From: Burkholderiales bacterium
GTDB taxonomy: Bacteria > Pseudomonadota > Gammaproteobacteria > Burkholderiales > SG8-41
Assembly (NCBI GenBank): GCA_036262035.1
Contig: DATAJS010000029.1
Span: forward strand, 1 to 64,000
Length of the DNA stretch: 64,000 bases
Direction: 5' to 3'
Part shown: one piece after another, positions 23,313 through 32,549 of the stretch
Layout of the letters: every line of letters begins with the position of its first letter
How positions within the stretch are numbered: the first letter of the stretch is position 1
The notes under the pieces: generated by a model
Told to the model about the DNA's origin: nothing
Seen by the model: only the letters and a program-made list of their open reading frames with translations
The model's database searches: none
Made by a program: the position numbers and the translations under genes

Positions 23313-24266
23313 ATGAAGCCGGGAAAAATTCCCAACGTGCCGCCCTCTTCCGAACAGCCCGCGACCACGGTCAGGCGCGATCTCGCGATCGTCGCGGCGG
23401 CGGTCGCCGTCGCCGCGGTCGTCACGGTGCATTTCGAAGTCAGCGAGGCGCTGCAGCGCTGGGCGAGCGCCTGGGAGCGATATCAGCTCGACGAGTTCCC
23501 GGTCATCGCGCTCGTCGCCGCGGTCTCGCTCGCGTGGTTCGTATGGCGCCGCATCGGCGAGGTGCGCGCGGAGCTCGCGCGGCGCATCGCGGCGGAGCGC
23601 GCGCTGGAATCGGCGCTCGCCGAGAACCGCCGTCTTTCGCAAACCAGCGTGCGGCTGCAGGAAGACGAGCGGCGCCGCCTCGCGCGCGAGCTGCACGACG
23701 AGCTGGGACAGCACCTGAACGCGATCAAGCTCGAAGCGGTGACCCTCCGGCGCGACGCCGACGGCGAGGAGGTTCGGCGGGGCGCCGAGTCGATCGCGGC
23801 CGGCGCCGACCATCTGCACGCGATCGTGCGCGACATGACGCGAGCGCTGAGGCCCGCGGGCCTCGACGAGCTCGGTCTCGCGGCCGCGCTGGAGAACTAC
23901 GTCGAAGGCTGGAAGGACAAGGCGGGCGCGCGCGTCTCGCTCGACATCGCCGGCGAGCTCGAAGGCCTGCCCGAGGAAGTGAACATCACCGTCTACCGCT
24001 TCATCCAGGAAGCGCTCACCAACGTCGCGCGGCACGCGCGCGCCCGGCACGCGACGATACGCGTCGAGCGCGGCGCGAGCGCGGTGAGCGTGACGCTCGA
24101 AGACGACGGCGCGGGCGCGCCGTCACCGTGGACGAGCGGCGGTGTGGGCCTGATCGGCATGCGCGAGCGCGTGGAATCGCTCGGCGGCAGCATGCAGGTC
24201 GTCACCGCGCCGGATCGCGGCTTTAGCGTCGCGGCGACGGTGCCCGTCGCGGGGGCGATGTCGTGA
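23313..24266 (+). CDS. NarX/UhpB-type sensor histidine kinase
   Basis: 317 aa from ATG 23313; a much longer ORF upstream is antisense to the receptor. Two hydrophobic segments (about 24-40 and 62-76) flank a short periplasmic loop. The HisKA_3 dimerisation domain has R-E-L-H-D-E-L-G-Q-H-L-N-A-I with the phosphorylated His near residue 128. An HATPase domain follows (N-V-A-R-H-A, D-D-G-A-G, G-x-G-L-I-G-M-R-E-R). It overlaps the response-regulator gene by 4 bp. The signal is unknown. Confidence 0.88.
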   Translation: MKPGKIPNVPPSSEQPATTVRRDLAIVAAAVAVAAVVTVHFEVSEALQRWASAWERYQLDEFPVIALVAAVSLAWFVWRRIGEVRAELARRIAAERALESALAENRRLSQTSVRLQEDERRRLARELHDELGQHLNAIKLEAVTLRRDADGEEVRRGAESIAAGADHLHAIVRDMTRALRPAGLDELGLAAALENYVEGWKDKAGARVSLDIAGELEGLPEEVNITVYRFIQEALTNVARHARARHATIRVERGASAVSVTLEDDGAGAPSPWTSGGVGLIGMRERVESLGGSMQVVTAPDRGFSVAATVPVAGAMS

Positions 24267-24895
24267 GCCGCACCCGCGTCCTGCTGGTCGACGACCACGC
24301 GGTGGTGAGACAGGGTTATCGGCGGCTCCTGGAGCGCGAGGACAACCTCGCCGTCGTCGGCGAAGCGGGCACGGGCGCCGAGGCTTACCACGAGTTCTGC
24401 CGCCTCGTCCCCGACGTCGTCGTGATGGACGTGTCGCTGCCCGACGTGAGCGGCATCGAGGCGCTGCGCCGCATGCTCGCGCGCGAGCCCGAGGCGCGCG
24501 TGCTGATGTTCAGCATGCACGAGGAGACGATCTTCCCCACGCGCGCGCTGGAAGCCGGCGCGCGCGGCTACGTCACCAAGGCGAGCGCGCCCGAAGTGCT
24601 GGTCGACGCGGTCCGGGCGGTGGCGGCGGGCACGATGTACCTCAGCCACGACGTGGCGCAGGCGCTCGCGCTGAAGAACGTCTCCGACGGCGCGGTGGAC
24701 GCGCTCTCGGCGCGCGAGTTCGAGATCATGCGACTGCTCGTCGCGGGCGATTCGATCGCCGCGATCGCCGAGAAGCTCGCACTGAGCGCGAAGACGGTCG
24801 CGAACTACCAGTCGTCCATCCGCGCCAAGCTCGGGGCGGAGAACGCCGCGCAACTGCTCGCGATTGCGGCGCGCCACGGCTTGACGGGCAAATGA
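24263..24895 (+). CDS. NarL/LuxR-type response regulator
   Basis: 210 aa from a GTG inside the kinase stop region. The receiver domain has L-L-V-D-D-H and V-V-V-M-D-V-S-L-P-D (phosphoacceptor Asp near 56) and a conserved K (Y-V-T-K-A-S). The C-terminal LuxR helix-turn-helix has L-S-A-R-E-F-E-I-M-R-L-L and K-T-V-A-N-Y-Q. It is the partner of the upstream kinase. Similar pairs control PQQ alcohol dehydrogenase genes in other bacteria, and a PQQ dehydrogenase lies 2.2 kb away, but the link here is inferred. Confidence 0.9.
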   Translation: MSRTRVLLVDDHAVVRQGYRRLLEREDNLAVVGEAGTGAEAYHEFCRLVPDVVVMDVSLPDVSGIEALRRMLAREPEARVLMFSMHEETIFPTRALEAGARGYVTKASAPEVLVDAVRAVAAGTMYLSHDVAQALALKNVSDGAVDALSAREFEIMRLLVAGDSIAAIAEKLALSAKTVANYQSSIRAKLGAENAAQLLAIAARHGLTGK

Positions 24896-24902
24896 CGCGG
24901 GC

Positions 24903-24957
24903 GCCCGCGTCATCCCGGACGCGTCCGCGAAAGCGGGCGCGATCCGGGATCCATTTT
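24903..24957. repeat. REP-like palindrome between convergent genes
   Basis: GTCATCCCGGA ... TCCGGGATCCATTTT flank an internal CGCGTCCGCGAAAGCGGGCGCG. It lies between the convergent response regulator and soxD and probably serves as a bidirectional terminator. Confidence 0.65.
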
Positions 24958-24962
24958 GACTC

Positions 24963-25520
24963 TCATCGAACTTTCGAGTGATCCACGAACCCGTCGCGGT
25001 TGGGCATCTTCACCGCCGGCAGGGTCTGCGCGTTCATCGTATCGGTCTCGCCGATGATGCCGTTCAGATGCAGGATGTACGCGGTCACCGCGTACACCTC
25101 GTCGTTGGTGAGCGTGCGCGGCGCGGTGACCGGCATCGCGCGGCGGGTGTAGTCGAAGAGCGTGGTCGCGTGCGGCCAATAGCTGCCGACGGTGCGCACC
25201 GGGTTGCCCGACGCGAGCGTGCCCTTGCCGCCGACGAGCGCATCGGCGGGTTTGCCGGCGCCTTTGGCGCCGTGGCACGACTCGCACTTCGCGGCATACA
25301 CTTTCGCGCCGGCGCGCGCGTCGCCGCCGCCGGGCGGCAGTCCTGCGCCGCTCGGCGGAATGACGATGTCGATCGCGGCGATGTCCTGTGCGCTGGCCGG
25401 TTGTCCGAGCCCCGGACCTCTGCCGAGCGATTGCCCCGACGGCTCCATCGTCTCGGCCGCGCAGGCGGCGAGCGCGAGCGAGACGACGAGCGGGAGCATC
25501 GAGCGCTTACGCGTAGACAT
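24963..25520 (-). CDS. soxD: SoxD-like cytochrome c subunit of sulfite dehydrogenase
   Basis: 185 aa with a lipoprotein-like signal (L-A-A-C at about 17-20) and one c-type haem site C-E-S-C-H near residue 80, with R-A-M-P-V providing a likely distal Met. Its start overlaps soxC by 14 bp. The pair matches SoxCD: SoxC oxidises sulfite or a sulfane sulfur and SoxD takes the electrons. SoxD of Paracoccus has two haems; this protein has one, as in many SoxD/SorB-type partners. Confidence 0.75.
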   Translation of the reverse strand: MSTRKRSMLPLVVSLALAACAAETMEPSGQSLGRGPGLGQPASAQDIAAIDIVIPPSGAGLPPGGGDARAGAKVYAAKCESCHGAKGAGKPADALVGGKGTLASGNPVRTVGSYWPHATTLFDYTRRAMPVTAPRTLTNDEVYAVTAYILHLNGIIGETDTMNAQTLPAVKMPNRDGFVDHSKVR

Positions 25521-26751
25521 TGTCGATGCTCCCGTCGGCTTTCACGCTCCAGGTCTGGATCGCGTTGTTGTGATAGCGGTTGCCCGGCGAGTAGAGCGCG
25601 GTCCACGCCTTGCGGCCGGGCTGCACGTTGCCTTTGTCGTCGGTCGCGCGGCTTTGCAGCAGCGCGGGCTGGCCGCTCCATTCCCACGGCAGGCGAAAGC
25701 GCGTCACGCTCTTCGTCAGCGAAGGGCCGGAGAGCCGCGCGTCCTTCCACGTCGCGCCGCCGTCGGCCGACACTTCGACGCGCGTGATGCGGCCCGCGCC
25801 CGACCACGCGACACCCGAGATCTCGTAGAGGCCCGGGCCCTGCATCGTCATGCCCCACGACGGCCGGGTGATCGTCGACTTCACGCCGAGCACGAACGTG
25901 AACTGCTGCGACTTGCCGTCGGGCATGAGGTCGCTGTACTTCGACGTCTCGTCCTTGCTGTGCTGCGGGCCTTCGGTGAGCTTCAACTGCCGCAGCCATT
26001 TCACGTTCATGTTGCCTTCCCAGCCGGGAAGCAGGAGCCGCATCGGGTAGCCCTGCTCGGGGCGGATGCGCTCGCCGTTCTGGTAGAGCGCGATCACCGC
26101 GTCGTCCATGCACTTGTCGAGCGGGACGCTGCGGCTCATCGCCGCGGAGTCCGCCCCTTCCGCGTATATCCACTTCGCGGCAGGGTCGACGCCTGCTTCC
26201 TCGAGCAGGATCGACAGCGGCACGCCCGTCCATTCGCTGTTCGACAGCAGGCCGTGGATCGTCCCGCACGTCACCTGCAGCGGCTGCGGACCGGTGTTGC
26301 GCGAGCTGTTGCCCGCGCACTCGACGAAGTGCACGCGGCTCACCATGGGATAGCGGTCGAGCGTCGCGGGCGAGAACGTCAGCGCGCGCTTCACCAGCCC
26401 GTGGATCACCAGGCGGTGCGCTTTCGGATCGATGTCGGGAACGCCGCTGTGATGACGCTCGAAGTGCACCCCCGCGGGGGTGATCGTGCCGTCGAGCAGT
26501 TGCAGCGGCGTGAGCGAGCTGCCGGTGCCGGGCGAGACCGTCGGATAGCCGGACGTCACCACGCGCTTCACCGGCTCTTCGAACTTCGAAGGCATGCCGT
26601 ACGCGCGCAGCGGCGTGCCGGGCGCGCGGGACCACGCGGGCAGCGCTTCGGAGCCGGTCGCAGCCGATGCGCTTGCGGTTACGACGCCCGCGGTGAGCGC
26701 CGCGCTGCGGGCAAGGAAGTTACGGCGGTCGGCGCGTTCGTCCTTCTCCAT
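25507..26751 (-). CDS. soxC: SoxC-type sulfite dehydrogenase, molybdopterin subunit
   Basis: 414 aa with a Tat-like signal (R-R-N-F-L-A-R) and the sulfite oxidase fold. The Mo ligand Cys is in F-V-E-C-A-G-N-S (near residue 145). H-S-G-V-P-D-I-D, W-E-G-N-M-N-V-K-W and a C-terminal dimerisation domain (V-E-V-S-A-D-G-G-A-T-W) match SoxC. Other sox genes are absent nearby, so it may work as a stand-alone sulfite oxidase, feeding electrons to the overlapping cytochrome gene. Confidence 0.87.
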   Translation of the reverse strand: MEKDERADRRNFLARSAALTAGVVTASASAATGSEALPAWSRAPGTPLRAYGMPSKFEEPVKRVVTSGYPTVSPGTGSSLTPLQLLDGTITPAGVHFERHHSGVPDIDPKAHRLVIHGLVKRALTFSPATLDRYPMVSRVHFVECAGNSSRNTGPQPLQVTCGTIHGLLSNSEWTGVPLSILLEEAGVDPAAKWIYAEGADSAAMSRSVPLDKCMDDAVIALYQNGERIRPEQGYPMRLLLPGWEGNMNVKWLRQLKLTEGPQHSKDETSKYSDLMPDGKSQQFTFVLGVKSTITRPSWGMTMQGPGLYEISGVAWSGAGRITRVEVSADGGATWKDARLSGPSLTKSVTRFRLPWEWSGQPALLQSRATDDKGNVQPGRKAWTALYSPGNRYHNNAIQTWSVKADGSIDNVYA

Positions 26752-26775
26752 GGCCCCTCCCTTGGATGGGTAGTC

Positions 26776-27099
26776 TCATTTTTTTTCGCCGGCGGACACG
26801 TAAGCCCACAGGGCGTCGATCTCGTCGCGCTTGAAGAGGCCGCCCCACGGCGGCATGCTGTTCTTGCCGTTGCTCACCGAGCGCACGAAGCGCTCGTAAC
26901 CGTCGGGCGGAAACTTGCGCAGGTCGAATGCCCCTTCGGGGTCCTGCATGCGCGGCCCGTGGCACGGCGCGCAGTGCTGCGCGTACATGCCCGAGCCCTT
27001 CTTGATCTGCTCCGGAGTGACCGCCGGCGTTTCGGGCGAATCGGCGTAAGCGCCGGAAGCGGCGGCGACGAGCGCACCGGCTACGAGGAGTTTCTTCAT
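26776..27099 (-). CDS. Small c-type cytochrome
   Basis: 107 aa with a signal peptide (M-K-K-L-L-V-A-G-A-L-V-A-A-A-S-G-A-Y-A) and one haem motif C-A-P-C-H-G. M-P-P-W-G-G offers the axial Met. It begins 10 bp after the PQQ dehydrogenase gene ends, so it is very likely the periplasmic electron acceptor of that enzyme. It is 24 bp before soxC and could also join that transcript. Confidence 0.8.
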   Translation of the reverse strand: MKKLLVAGALVAAASGAYADSPETPAVTPEQIKKGSGMYAQHCAPCHGPRMQDPEGAFDLRKFPPDGYERFVRSVSNGKNSMPPWGGLFKRDEIDALWAYVSAGEKK

Positions 27100-27109
27100 T
27101 TCGACCGCG

Positions 27110-28792
27110 TCAATCCATGAGCCTGAACGTCCAGAGCGAGCCGCCTTTCTGGATCTTGCCGTCGGTCTCGCGCCGCGCGGACGTGCCGCCGCCGATACCC
27201 GAGAGCACGCTCACGTACTGCTTGCCCTTGTAGGTGTAGGTGATCGGCTGCGAGGTGACGCTCGAGCCGGTCTGGAACGCCCAGAGCTCCTTGCCGCTGG
27301 ACTCGTCGAACGCGACGAACTCGCCGCTGATCTTGCCGCTGAAGACGAGACCGCCGCCGGTGACGAGCGACCCCGACCACATCGGGAACTCGGTCTGCGG
27401 CACCTGCCACGGACGCTTCGCCGTGAGCGGATCGAAGGCGGCGAAATAGCCCCACGCTTCCTCGGGCTTGCGCGGCGCGGTCGTGTTGGTCACGCCCTGG
27501 TAGCGTTCGCCGGGTTTGTAGGCGGGCAGATCCTTGTTGATCTGATAGATCGCGGTCTCGTGCTTGACCGGGAAGTAGAGACGCTGCGTGTTCGGGTTGA
27601 ACGCCATCGGGAACCAGTTCTTGCCGCCGGTCCAGCGCGGCTGGAGCTCGACCTTTTCCCCTGCGCGCAGGCGCCTGGCGACGTCGGTCTCCTCGACGCG
27701 GCCGGTCTTGGGATCGATCGGCGTCTTCGCCCAGTTCACCGGGACGTACGCATTGCCCGCGATCAGCTTGCCGTTGGTGCGGTCGAGGACGTAGAGGAAG
27801 CCGTTGCGATCGGCGTGCATCAGCACTTTTCTCTTCTGGCCGCCGATGTTGATGTCGGCGAGCACGTTCTCGTTCACGCCGTCGAAGTCGTAGGTCTCGG
27901 CGGGCGTCCACTGATAGCCCCACGCGATCTCGCCGGTCTTCGGGCGCATCGCCACGACCGAAGCGACCCACAGGTTGTCGCCGGGACGCCAGTTCGCGCC
28001 CCACGGGCCGCCGTTGCTCGTGCCCCAGTACGTGAGGTCGAGCTCGGGATCGTACGAGCCGGTGATCCAGGTCGCGCCGCCGCCGCGCTTGTACGAATCG
28101 TCTTTCGGCCAGGTGTCGCCGCCGGGCTCGCCCGGCGCCATCGTCATGTGACGCCGCCACACTTCCTTGCCGGTCTGCGGATCGTAGCCGGCGACGAAGC
28201 CGCGCACGCCGTACTCGCCGCCGGTCATGCCGGTCATCACGACGCCGTTCGCCACGAGCGGCGCGCTGGTGATCGAATAGCCTTCCTTCCACTCGGCGAC
28301 CTTGGTCTTCCACAGCTCCTTGCCGGTCTTCGCGTCGAGCGCGCGCAGGTGCGCGTCGAGCGATGCGACGTAGACCTTGCCGTCGTACAGCGCCACGCCG
28401 CGGTTCGACAGGCCGCAGCAGACGACGCGAGCGACCGCGGGATCCCATTCGATGTCGTAGTTCCAGAGCTGGCGCCCGGTGCCGATGTCCACCGCGACGA
28501 CGCGCTTGACGTTCGCGACATAGAGCACGCCGTTGTAGACGAGCGGCTGGGCCTGCTCGCCGAGATCGTTGGTGAGCGACAGGGTCCACGCCGGGACGAG
28601 ACGCTTCACCGTGCTCCGGTCGACCTGCTTGAGCGGGCTGTAGCGCTGCTGGTGGTAGCCCATGCCGTAGGTCAGCACGTTGTCGGTGCTGCCGCCGTTA
28701 CCGTCGCGGAGCAAATCCTGCGCGGTCTGGGCGTAAGTGAACGAAGAGGCGAATGCGGCGGACAGCGCCGCGATGACGAGACGCTTGCTCAT
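27110..28792 (-). CDS. PQQ-dependent alcohol dehydrogenase, lanthanide (XoxF/PedH) type
   Basis: 560 aa with a signal peptide and eight-bladed W-motif propeller (T-G-K-E-L-W repeats). The vicinal disulfide is C125-C126. The metal/PQQ site has E193, N260 (G-T-S-N-G-G-P-W) and D302-F-D304. The extra Asp two residues after the catalytic Asp is the known mark of lanthanide-dependent enzymes, replacing the Ala of Ca-type MxaF. It oxidises alcohols in the periplasm and passes electrons to cytochrome c. No MxaI subunit gene is present. A TonB receptor is divergent. Confidence 0.87.
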   Translation of the reverse strand: MSKRLVIAALSAAFASSFTYAQTAQDLLRDGNGGSTDNVLTYGMGYHQQRYSPLKQVDRSTVKRLVPAWTLSLTNDLGEQAQPLVYNGVLYVANVKRVVAVDIGTGRQLWNYDIEWDPAVARVVCCGLSNRGVALYDGKVYVASLDAHLRALDAKTGKELWKTKVAEWKEGYSITSAPLVANGVVMTGMTGGEYGVRGFVAGYDPQTGKEVWRRHMTMAPGEPGGDTWPKDDSYKRGGGATWITGSYDPELDLTYWGTSNGGPWGANWRPGDNLWVASVVAMRPKTGEIAWGYQWTPAETYDFDGVNENVLADINIGGQKRKVLMHADRNGFLYVLDRTNGKLIAGNAYVPVNWAKTPIDPKTGRVEETDVARRLRAGEKVELQPRWTGGKNWFPMAFNPNTQRLYFPVKHETAIYQINKDLPAYKPGERYQGVTNTTAPRKPEEAWGYFAAFDPLTAKRPWQVPQTEFPMWSGSLVTGGGLVFSGKISGEFVAFDESSGKELWAFQTGSSVTSQPITYTYKGKQYVSVLSGIGGGTSARRETDGKIQKGGSLWTFRLMD

Positions 28793-28948
28793 AAACCCTC
28801 CTTGAACGGACGCCGCGCTTTGTATTGTTCACGCTTGCGGCATGGCGTTACTTTAGCACTTTCGCATGAAGCGCCTAGACTTCGGGCCGGCGAACGCTCA
28901 GCATATGAACCGGCACGATACGCCGCCGCCGACCGTGCCTTCAATACA

Positions 28949-31084
28949 ATGAAAACGACGTCCGCCACGTTCCTCCACGCCGCCGCGAGCGCGCTCGCGC
29001 TGGTGCCTGCCGCCGCGCATGCACAGCAGCAGGCCGCCGCGCCGGTCGTGCTGCCCAATGTCAGCGTCACCGCGACGCGCGTCGAGCGCCCGAGCTTCGA
29101 GCTGCCGGTGTCGATCGACACCGTAGGCGCACAGACGATCCGCGAAGACCGGCCGGGAGTGAATCTCTCGGAGGCTCTCAATGCCGTCCCCGGCATCGTC
29201 GTCTCCAACCGCCAGAACTACGCGCAGGACCTGCAGATCTCCTCGCGCGGCTTCGGCGCGCGCTCGACCTTCGGCGTGCGCGGCCTGCGCCTCATCTCCG
29301 ACGGCATACCCGCGACGATGCCCGACGGCCAGGGGCAGGCGGCGTCGTTCAACCTCGACACCGCCGAGCGCATCGAAGTGCTGCGCGGACCTTTCGCGTC
29401 GATGTACGGCAACGCGTCGGGCGGCGTCATCCAGATCTTCACCGCCGACGGCCCGCGCGACCCGACGTTCACCGGCAAGTATTCGCTCGGCAGCTACGAC
29501 ACCAGCAAGTGGGCGCTCGGCTACGGCGGCACGCACGGGCCGCTCAACCTGAACGCGATCACCAGCGTGTTCCGCACCGACGGCTATCGCGACCACAGCG
29601 CGGCGCGGCGCGACCATACGCACGCGAAGCTCAAGGTCGACGGCGGCACCGCGGGCACTTTCACGTTCGTCGCCGATGCGCTCGACCAGCCCGAGACGCA
29701 GGATCCGCTCGGCCTCACGCGCGCGCAGGTGCAGGCGAACCGGCGGCAGGCCGACCCCGTCGCCACGCAGTTCGATACGCGCAAGAGCATCTCGCAGACT
29801 CAGGCCGGCTTGCTGCACGACATCAAGCTCGGAAGCCGCGACTCGCTACACGCGCGCGTGTACTACGGAGACCGACAGGTAACGCAATATCTAGGGATTC
29901 CATTGACCACGCCAGCCGGTGCACCCGTGCAGCTCGCAGCGACGCACTCGGGCGGCGTCGTCGACCTCGACCGCCAATTCGGCGGCGCGGGACTGCGATG
30001 GACACACATGGCGGAGTTCGCGGGTACCGTGCTCGGCGTGCACGTCGGCATGGACTACGAGCGCATGGAGGAGCGGCGTCGCGGCTTTCTGAACATCTTC
30101 GGCAACGCTGGCGCACTCAAGCGTAACGAGGACGACACGGTGAGCACCACAGACGGGTACGTGCAGCTCGAATGGCATCCGCTCGAGCGCATGCTCGTGC
30201 TCGCGGGCGTGCGTCACAGCCGCGTCAAGTTCGAGTCGGAGGATTTCTTCGTCGTGCCCGCCACCGCCAATGGCAACGACAGCGGCTCGATCCGCTATGT
30301 GCGCACCACGCCGGTCGCGGGCATCTCGTACGAGGTCATGCCGCGACTCAACGCGTATGTGAACGCCGGCAAGGGTTTCGAGACGCCCACGTTCGCGGAG
30401 CTTGCATATCGCCCCGACGGTACGTCGGGGCTCAACTTCGCGCTGCAGCCTTCGCTCAGCACGCATTACGAGACAGGGGTCAAGTTCAAGATCACCGAGA
30501 AGAGCCTGCTCACCGCTGCGATCTATCGTATCAATGTCTCCAACGAGATCGTGGTGGCGGCCAACTCCGGCGGACGCACCACCTTCAAGAATGCGCCGCA
30601 CACGCGCCGCGAAGGCCTGGAAGTGGGCTGGCAGGGCAAGTTCGGCGCCGGCTGGGAAGCGGCAGTCGCCTATACGTATTTGAAAGCGCGATTCCGGGAT
30701 ACTTTCACCACGGGAGCACCGGCGGTCACGGTGCCGGCCGGCAACCGTCTCCCCGGCGTGCCCGCGAGCACGCTCTACGGCGAGCTCGTATGGCGCTACC
30801 AGCCGTGGGGTTTCCACGCCGGCGCCGAGGTGCGCTACAGCGCGAAGATCTTCGTCGACGACCAGAACAGCGACGCCGCGGAGTCGTACACCTTCGCCAA
30901 CCTGCGCGCCGGCTTCGAGCAGAAGATCGGCACGTGGCGCCTCACCGAGTTCGTCCGCGTCGACAACGTCACCGACAAGAAATACATCGGCTCGGTCATC
31001 GTCGCCGAAGGCAACCGCCGGTTCTTCGAGCCTGCGCCGACGCGCAACTGGCTGGTCGGGGTGACTGCCCACGTGACGTTCTGA
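28949..31084 (+). CDS. TonB-dependent outer membrane receptor, divergent from the PQQ dehydrogenase
   Basis: 711 aa from ATG 28949; a longer ORF is antisense to the dehydrogenase. Signal peptide to about residue 25, TonB-box region L-P-N-V-S-V-T-A-T-R, plug motifs I-S-S-R-G-F-G-A-R and E-R-I-E-V-L-R-G-P-F-A-S-M-Y-G-N-A-S-G-G-V, and a C-terminal barrel ending in V-T-F. It resembles FecA-like siderophore receptors. Its position back-to-back with a lanthanide-type dehydrogenase makes a lanthanophore receptor possible. Confidence 0.87.
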   Translation: MKTTSATFLHAAASALALVPAAAHAQQQAAAPVVLPNVSVTATRVERPSFELPVSIDTVGAQTIREDRPGVNLSEALNAVPGIVVSNRQNYAQDLQISSRGFGARSTFGVRGLRLISDGIPATMPDGQGQAASFNLDTAERIEVLRGPFASMYGNASGGVIQIFTADGPRDPTFTGKYSLGSYDTSKWALGYGGTHGPLNLNAITSVFRTDGYRDHSAARRDHTHAKLKVDGGTAGTFTFVADALDQPETQDPLGLTRAQVQANRRQADPVATQFDTRKSISQTQAGLLHDIKLGSRDSLHARVYYGDRQVTQYLGIPLTTPAGAPVQLAATHSGGVVDLDRQFGGAGLRWTHMAEFAGTVLGVHVGMDYERMEERRRGFLNIFGNAGALKRNEDDTVSTTDGYVQLEWHPLERMLVLAGVRHSRVKFESEDFFVVPATANGNDSGSIRYVRTTPVAGISYEVMPRLNAYVNAGKGFETPTFAELAYRPDGTSGLNFALQPSLSTHYETGVKFKITEKSLLTAAIYRINVSNEIVVAANSGGRTTFKNAPHTRREGLEVGWQGKFGAGWEAAVAYTYLKARFRDTFTTGAPAVTVPAGNRLPGVPASTLYGELVWRYQPWGFHAGAEVRYSAKIFVDDQNSDAAESYTFANLRAGFEQKIGTWRLTEFVRVDNVTDKKYIGSVIVAEGNRRFFEPAPTRNWLVGVTAHVTF

Positions 31085-31251
31085 CGTCGTCCCCGCGCAG
31101 GTGACGTTGCGACGGCAGTCGAAACGTCATCCCCGCGCAGGCGGGGACCCATTTTGAAGTACTCTTGGACGGTAAAATTGGATTCCCGCCTTCGCGGGAA
31201 TGACGAAAGCCCGCCTTCGCGGGAATGACGACAGCCCGCCTTCGCGGGGGA
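31085..31251. repeat. Cluster of about five REP-like palindromes
   Basis: Repeated CCCGCCTTCGCGGG(A/G) units, the last three on one strand at roughly 30-bp steps, plus two in inverted orientation (CCCCGCGCAGG). They lie between the receptor gene and thiS. No TPP riboswitch sequence is seen before thiS. Confidence 0.75.
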
Positions 31252-31263
31252 CTACGAATCACG

Positions 31264-31467
31264 ATGATCACCATCACCATCAACGGCGAGCGCCGCGAGT
31301 TCGCGCAGCCGCTCGCCTTCACCGACCTGGTCGAAGAGCTCGGCCTCGCGGGCAAGCGCATCGCGGTCGAGCGCAACGGCGAGATCGTGCCGCGCAGCCA
31401 GTTCGCGCGGGCGGCGGTCGCCGACGGCGACACGCTGGAGATCGTCGTCGCGGTCGGTGGCGGCTGA
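31264..31467 (+). CDS. thiS: Sulfur carrier protein ThiS
   Basis: 67 aa beta-grasp protein: I-T-I-N-G-E-R-R-E-F, R-I-A-V-E-R-N-G-E-I-V-P-R-S and the essential C-terminal Gly-Gly (V-G-G-G) that is adenylated and thiocarboxylated. It donates sulfur for the thiazole ring of thiamine, made by ThiG. The thiG gene is downstream but separated by a Bug-type gene. Confidence 0.92.
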   Translation: MITITINGERREFAQPLAFTDLVEELGLAGKRIAVERNGEIVPRSQFARAAVADGDTLEIVVAVGGG

Positions 31468-31505
31468 CGCTTGCACCGCACTGCCATAACAACACGGAGG
31501 ATGAA

Positions 31506-32465
31506 GTGAAACGAAGCACGTTCGTCGCCGCCGCGCTCGCGCTGTTGCCGCTGGCAGCCGCGTCGCAGCAGTTCCCGCAGCGCCCCGTGCGCGTCGTGGT
31601 TCCGCTCACGCCGGCGTCGGGCGCCGACATCGCCGGCCGCATCGTCGGCAGGCAGCTCGGCGAGATCTGGAAGCAGACCGTGCTCGTCGACAACCGTCCC
31701 GGCGCGGGCGGGCAGATCGGCACGCAGATCGTCGTGCGCTCGGCGCCCGACGGCTATACGCTGCTCGTGCAGTCCTCCTCGCACACGGTCAATCCTTCGA
31801 TCTACAAGAACCTGCCTTACGATTCGTTGAAAGACCTCGCCGACGTCGCGCTGCTCGGTTCGACGCCTTATGCGATGGTGACCGCGCCGAACGGTCCATA
31901 CCGTCCGCTGAAAGCGCTGATCGATGCGGCCAAGGCAAAGCCCGGCGAGCTTCCGTTCGCCTCGGCGGGGGTGGGCACCTCGACCCACCTCACCGGCGAA
32001 TACTTCGCGCAGGCGGCGGGCGTGAAGCTGATCCACGTGCCTTTCAAGGGATCGGCCGAGGCGCTGCAGGACGTCGCCGCCGGCCGCGTCGCGTTCTACA
32101 TGGCGCCGGTCAACACGTCGATCGGGCTCATCAAGGACAATCGCGTCGCGGTGCTCGGTGTCGCCAACGCCAGGCGGATCAGCATGCTGCCCAACGTGCC
32201 CACGATCGCGGAGCAGGGCCTGCCCGGCTTCGAGATGGAGGTCTGGTTCGGCGCGTGGGCGCCGTCCGCGACGCCGCGGCCGGTGCTGCAAAGAATCGCG
32301 AGCGACATCAAGGCCGCGCTGGCGTCGCCGGAGGTGCGAGACCAGTACGCGAAGCTCGGCATCGAGCCCGGCACGCTCTTTCTCGGCGAGTTCGCGAAGT
32401 TCGTCCGCGCCGAGATGGCAAAGTACGAGAAAGTGGTCAAGCGCGCCGACATCCAGCCGATGTGA
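31506..32465 (+). CDS. Bug-family tripartite tricarboxylate transporter binding protein
   Basis: 319 aa from a GTG start preceded by GGAGGA. Signal peptide, then F-P-Q-R-P-V-R-V-V-V-P, the T-P-A-S-G-A-D-I and R-P-G-A-G-G-Q-I-G loops that grip carboxylates, P-D-G-Y-T-L-L and the second-domain motif H-V-P-F-K-G. It binds a small carboxylate in the periplasm. No TctB/TctA membrane genes are near. Its place between thiS and thiG is unusual. Confidence 0.87.
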   Translation: MKRSTFVAAALALLPLAAASQQFPQRPVRVVVPLTPASGADIAGRIVGRQLGEIWKQTVLVDNRPGAGGQIGTQIVVRSAPDGYTLLVQSSSHTVNPSIYKNLPYDSLKDLADVALLGSTPYAMVTAPNGPYRPLKALIDAAKAKPGELPFASAGVGTSTHLTGEYFAQAAGVKLIHVPFKGSAEALQDVAAGRVAFYMAPVNTSIGLIKDNRVAVLGVANARRISMLPNVPTIAEQGLPGFEMEVWFGAWAPSATPRPVLQRIASDIKAALASPEVRDQYAKLGIEPGTLFLGEFAKFVRAEMAKYEKVVKRADIQPM

Positions 32466-32549
32466 CGCGAAATCCGCCGTTGACGCCGGTCATTGCGCGC
32501 CGCTCCCGGCGCGGGCAGACTCGACGTCGCTACCTATAGAGGCCCCGCC

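Noticed and set aside
31085-31263. TPP riboswitch before thiS
   Set aside because: The region is filled with REP palindromes and lacks the conserved CUGAGA/ACCUGA core.
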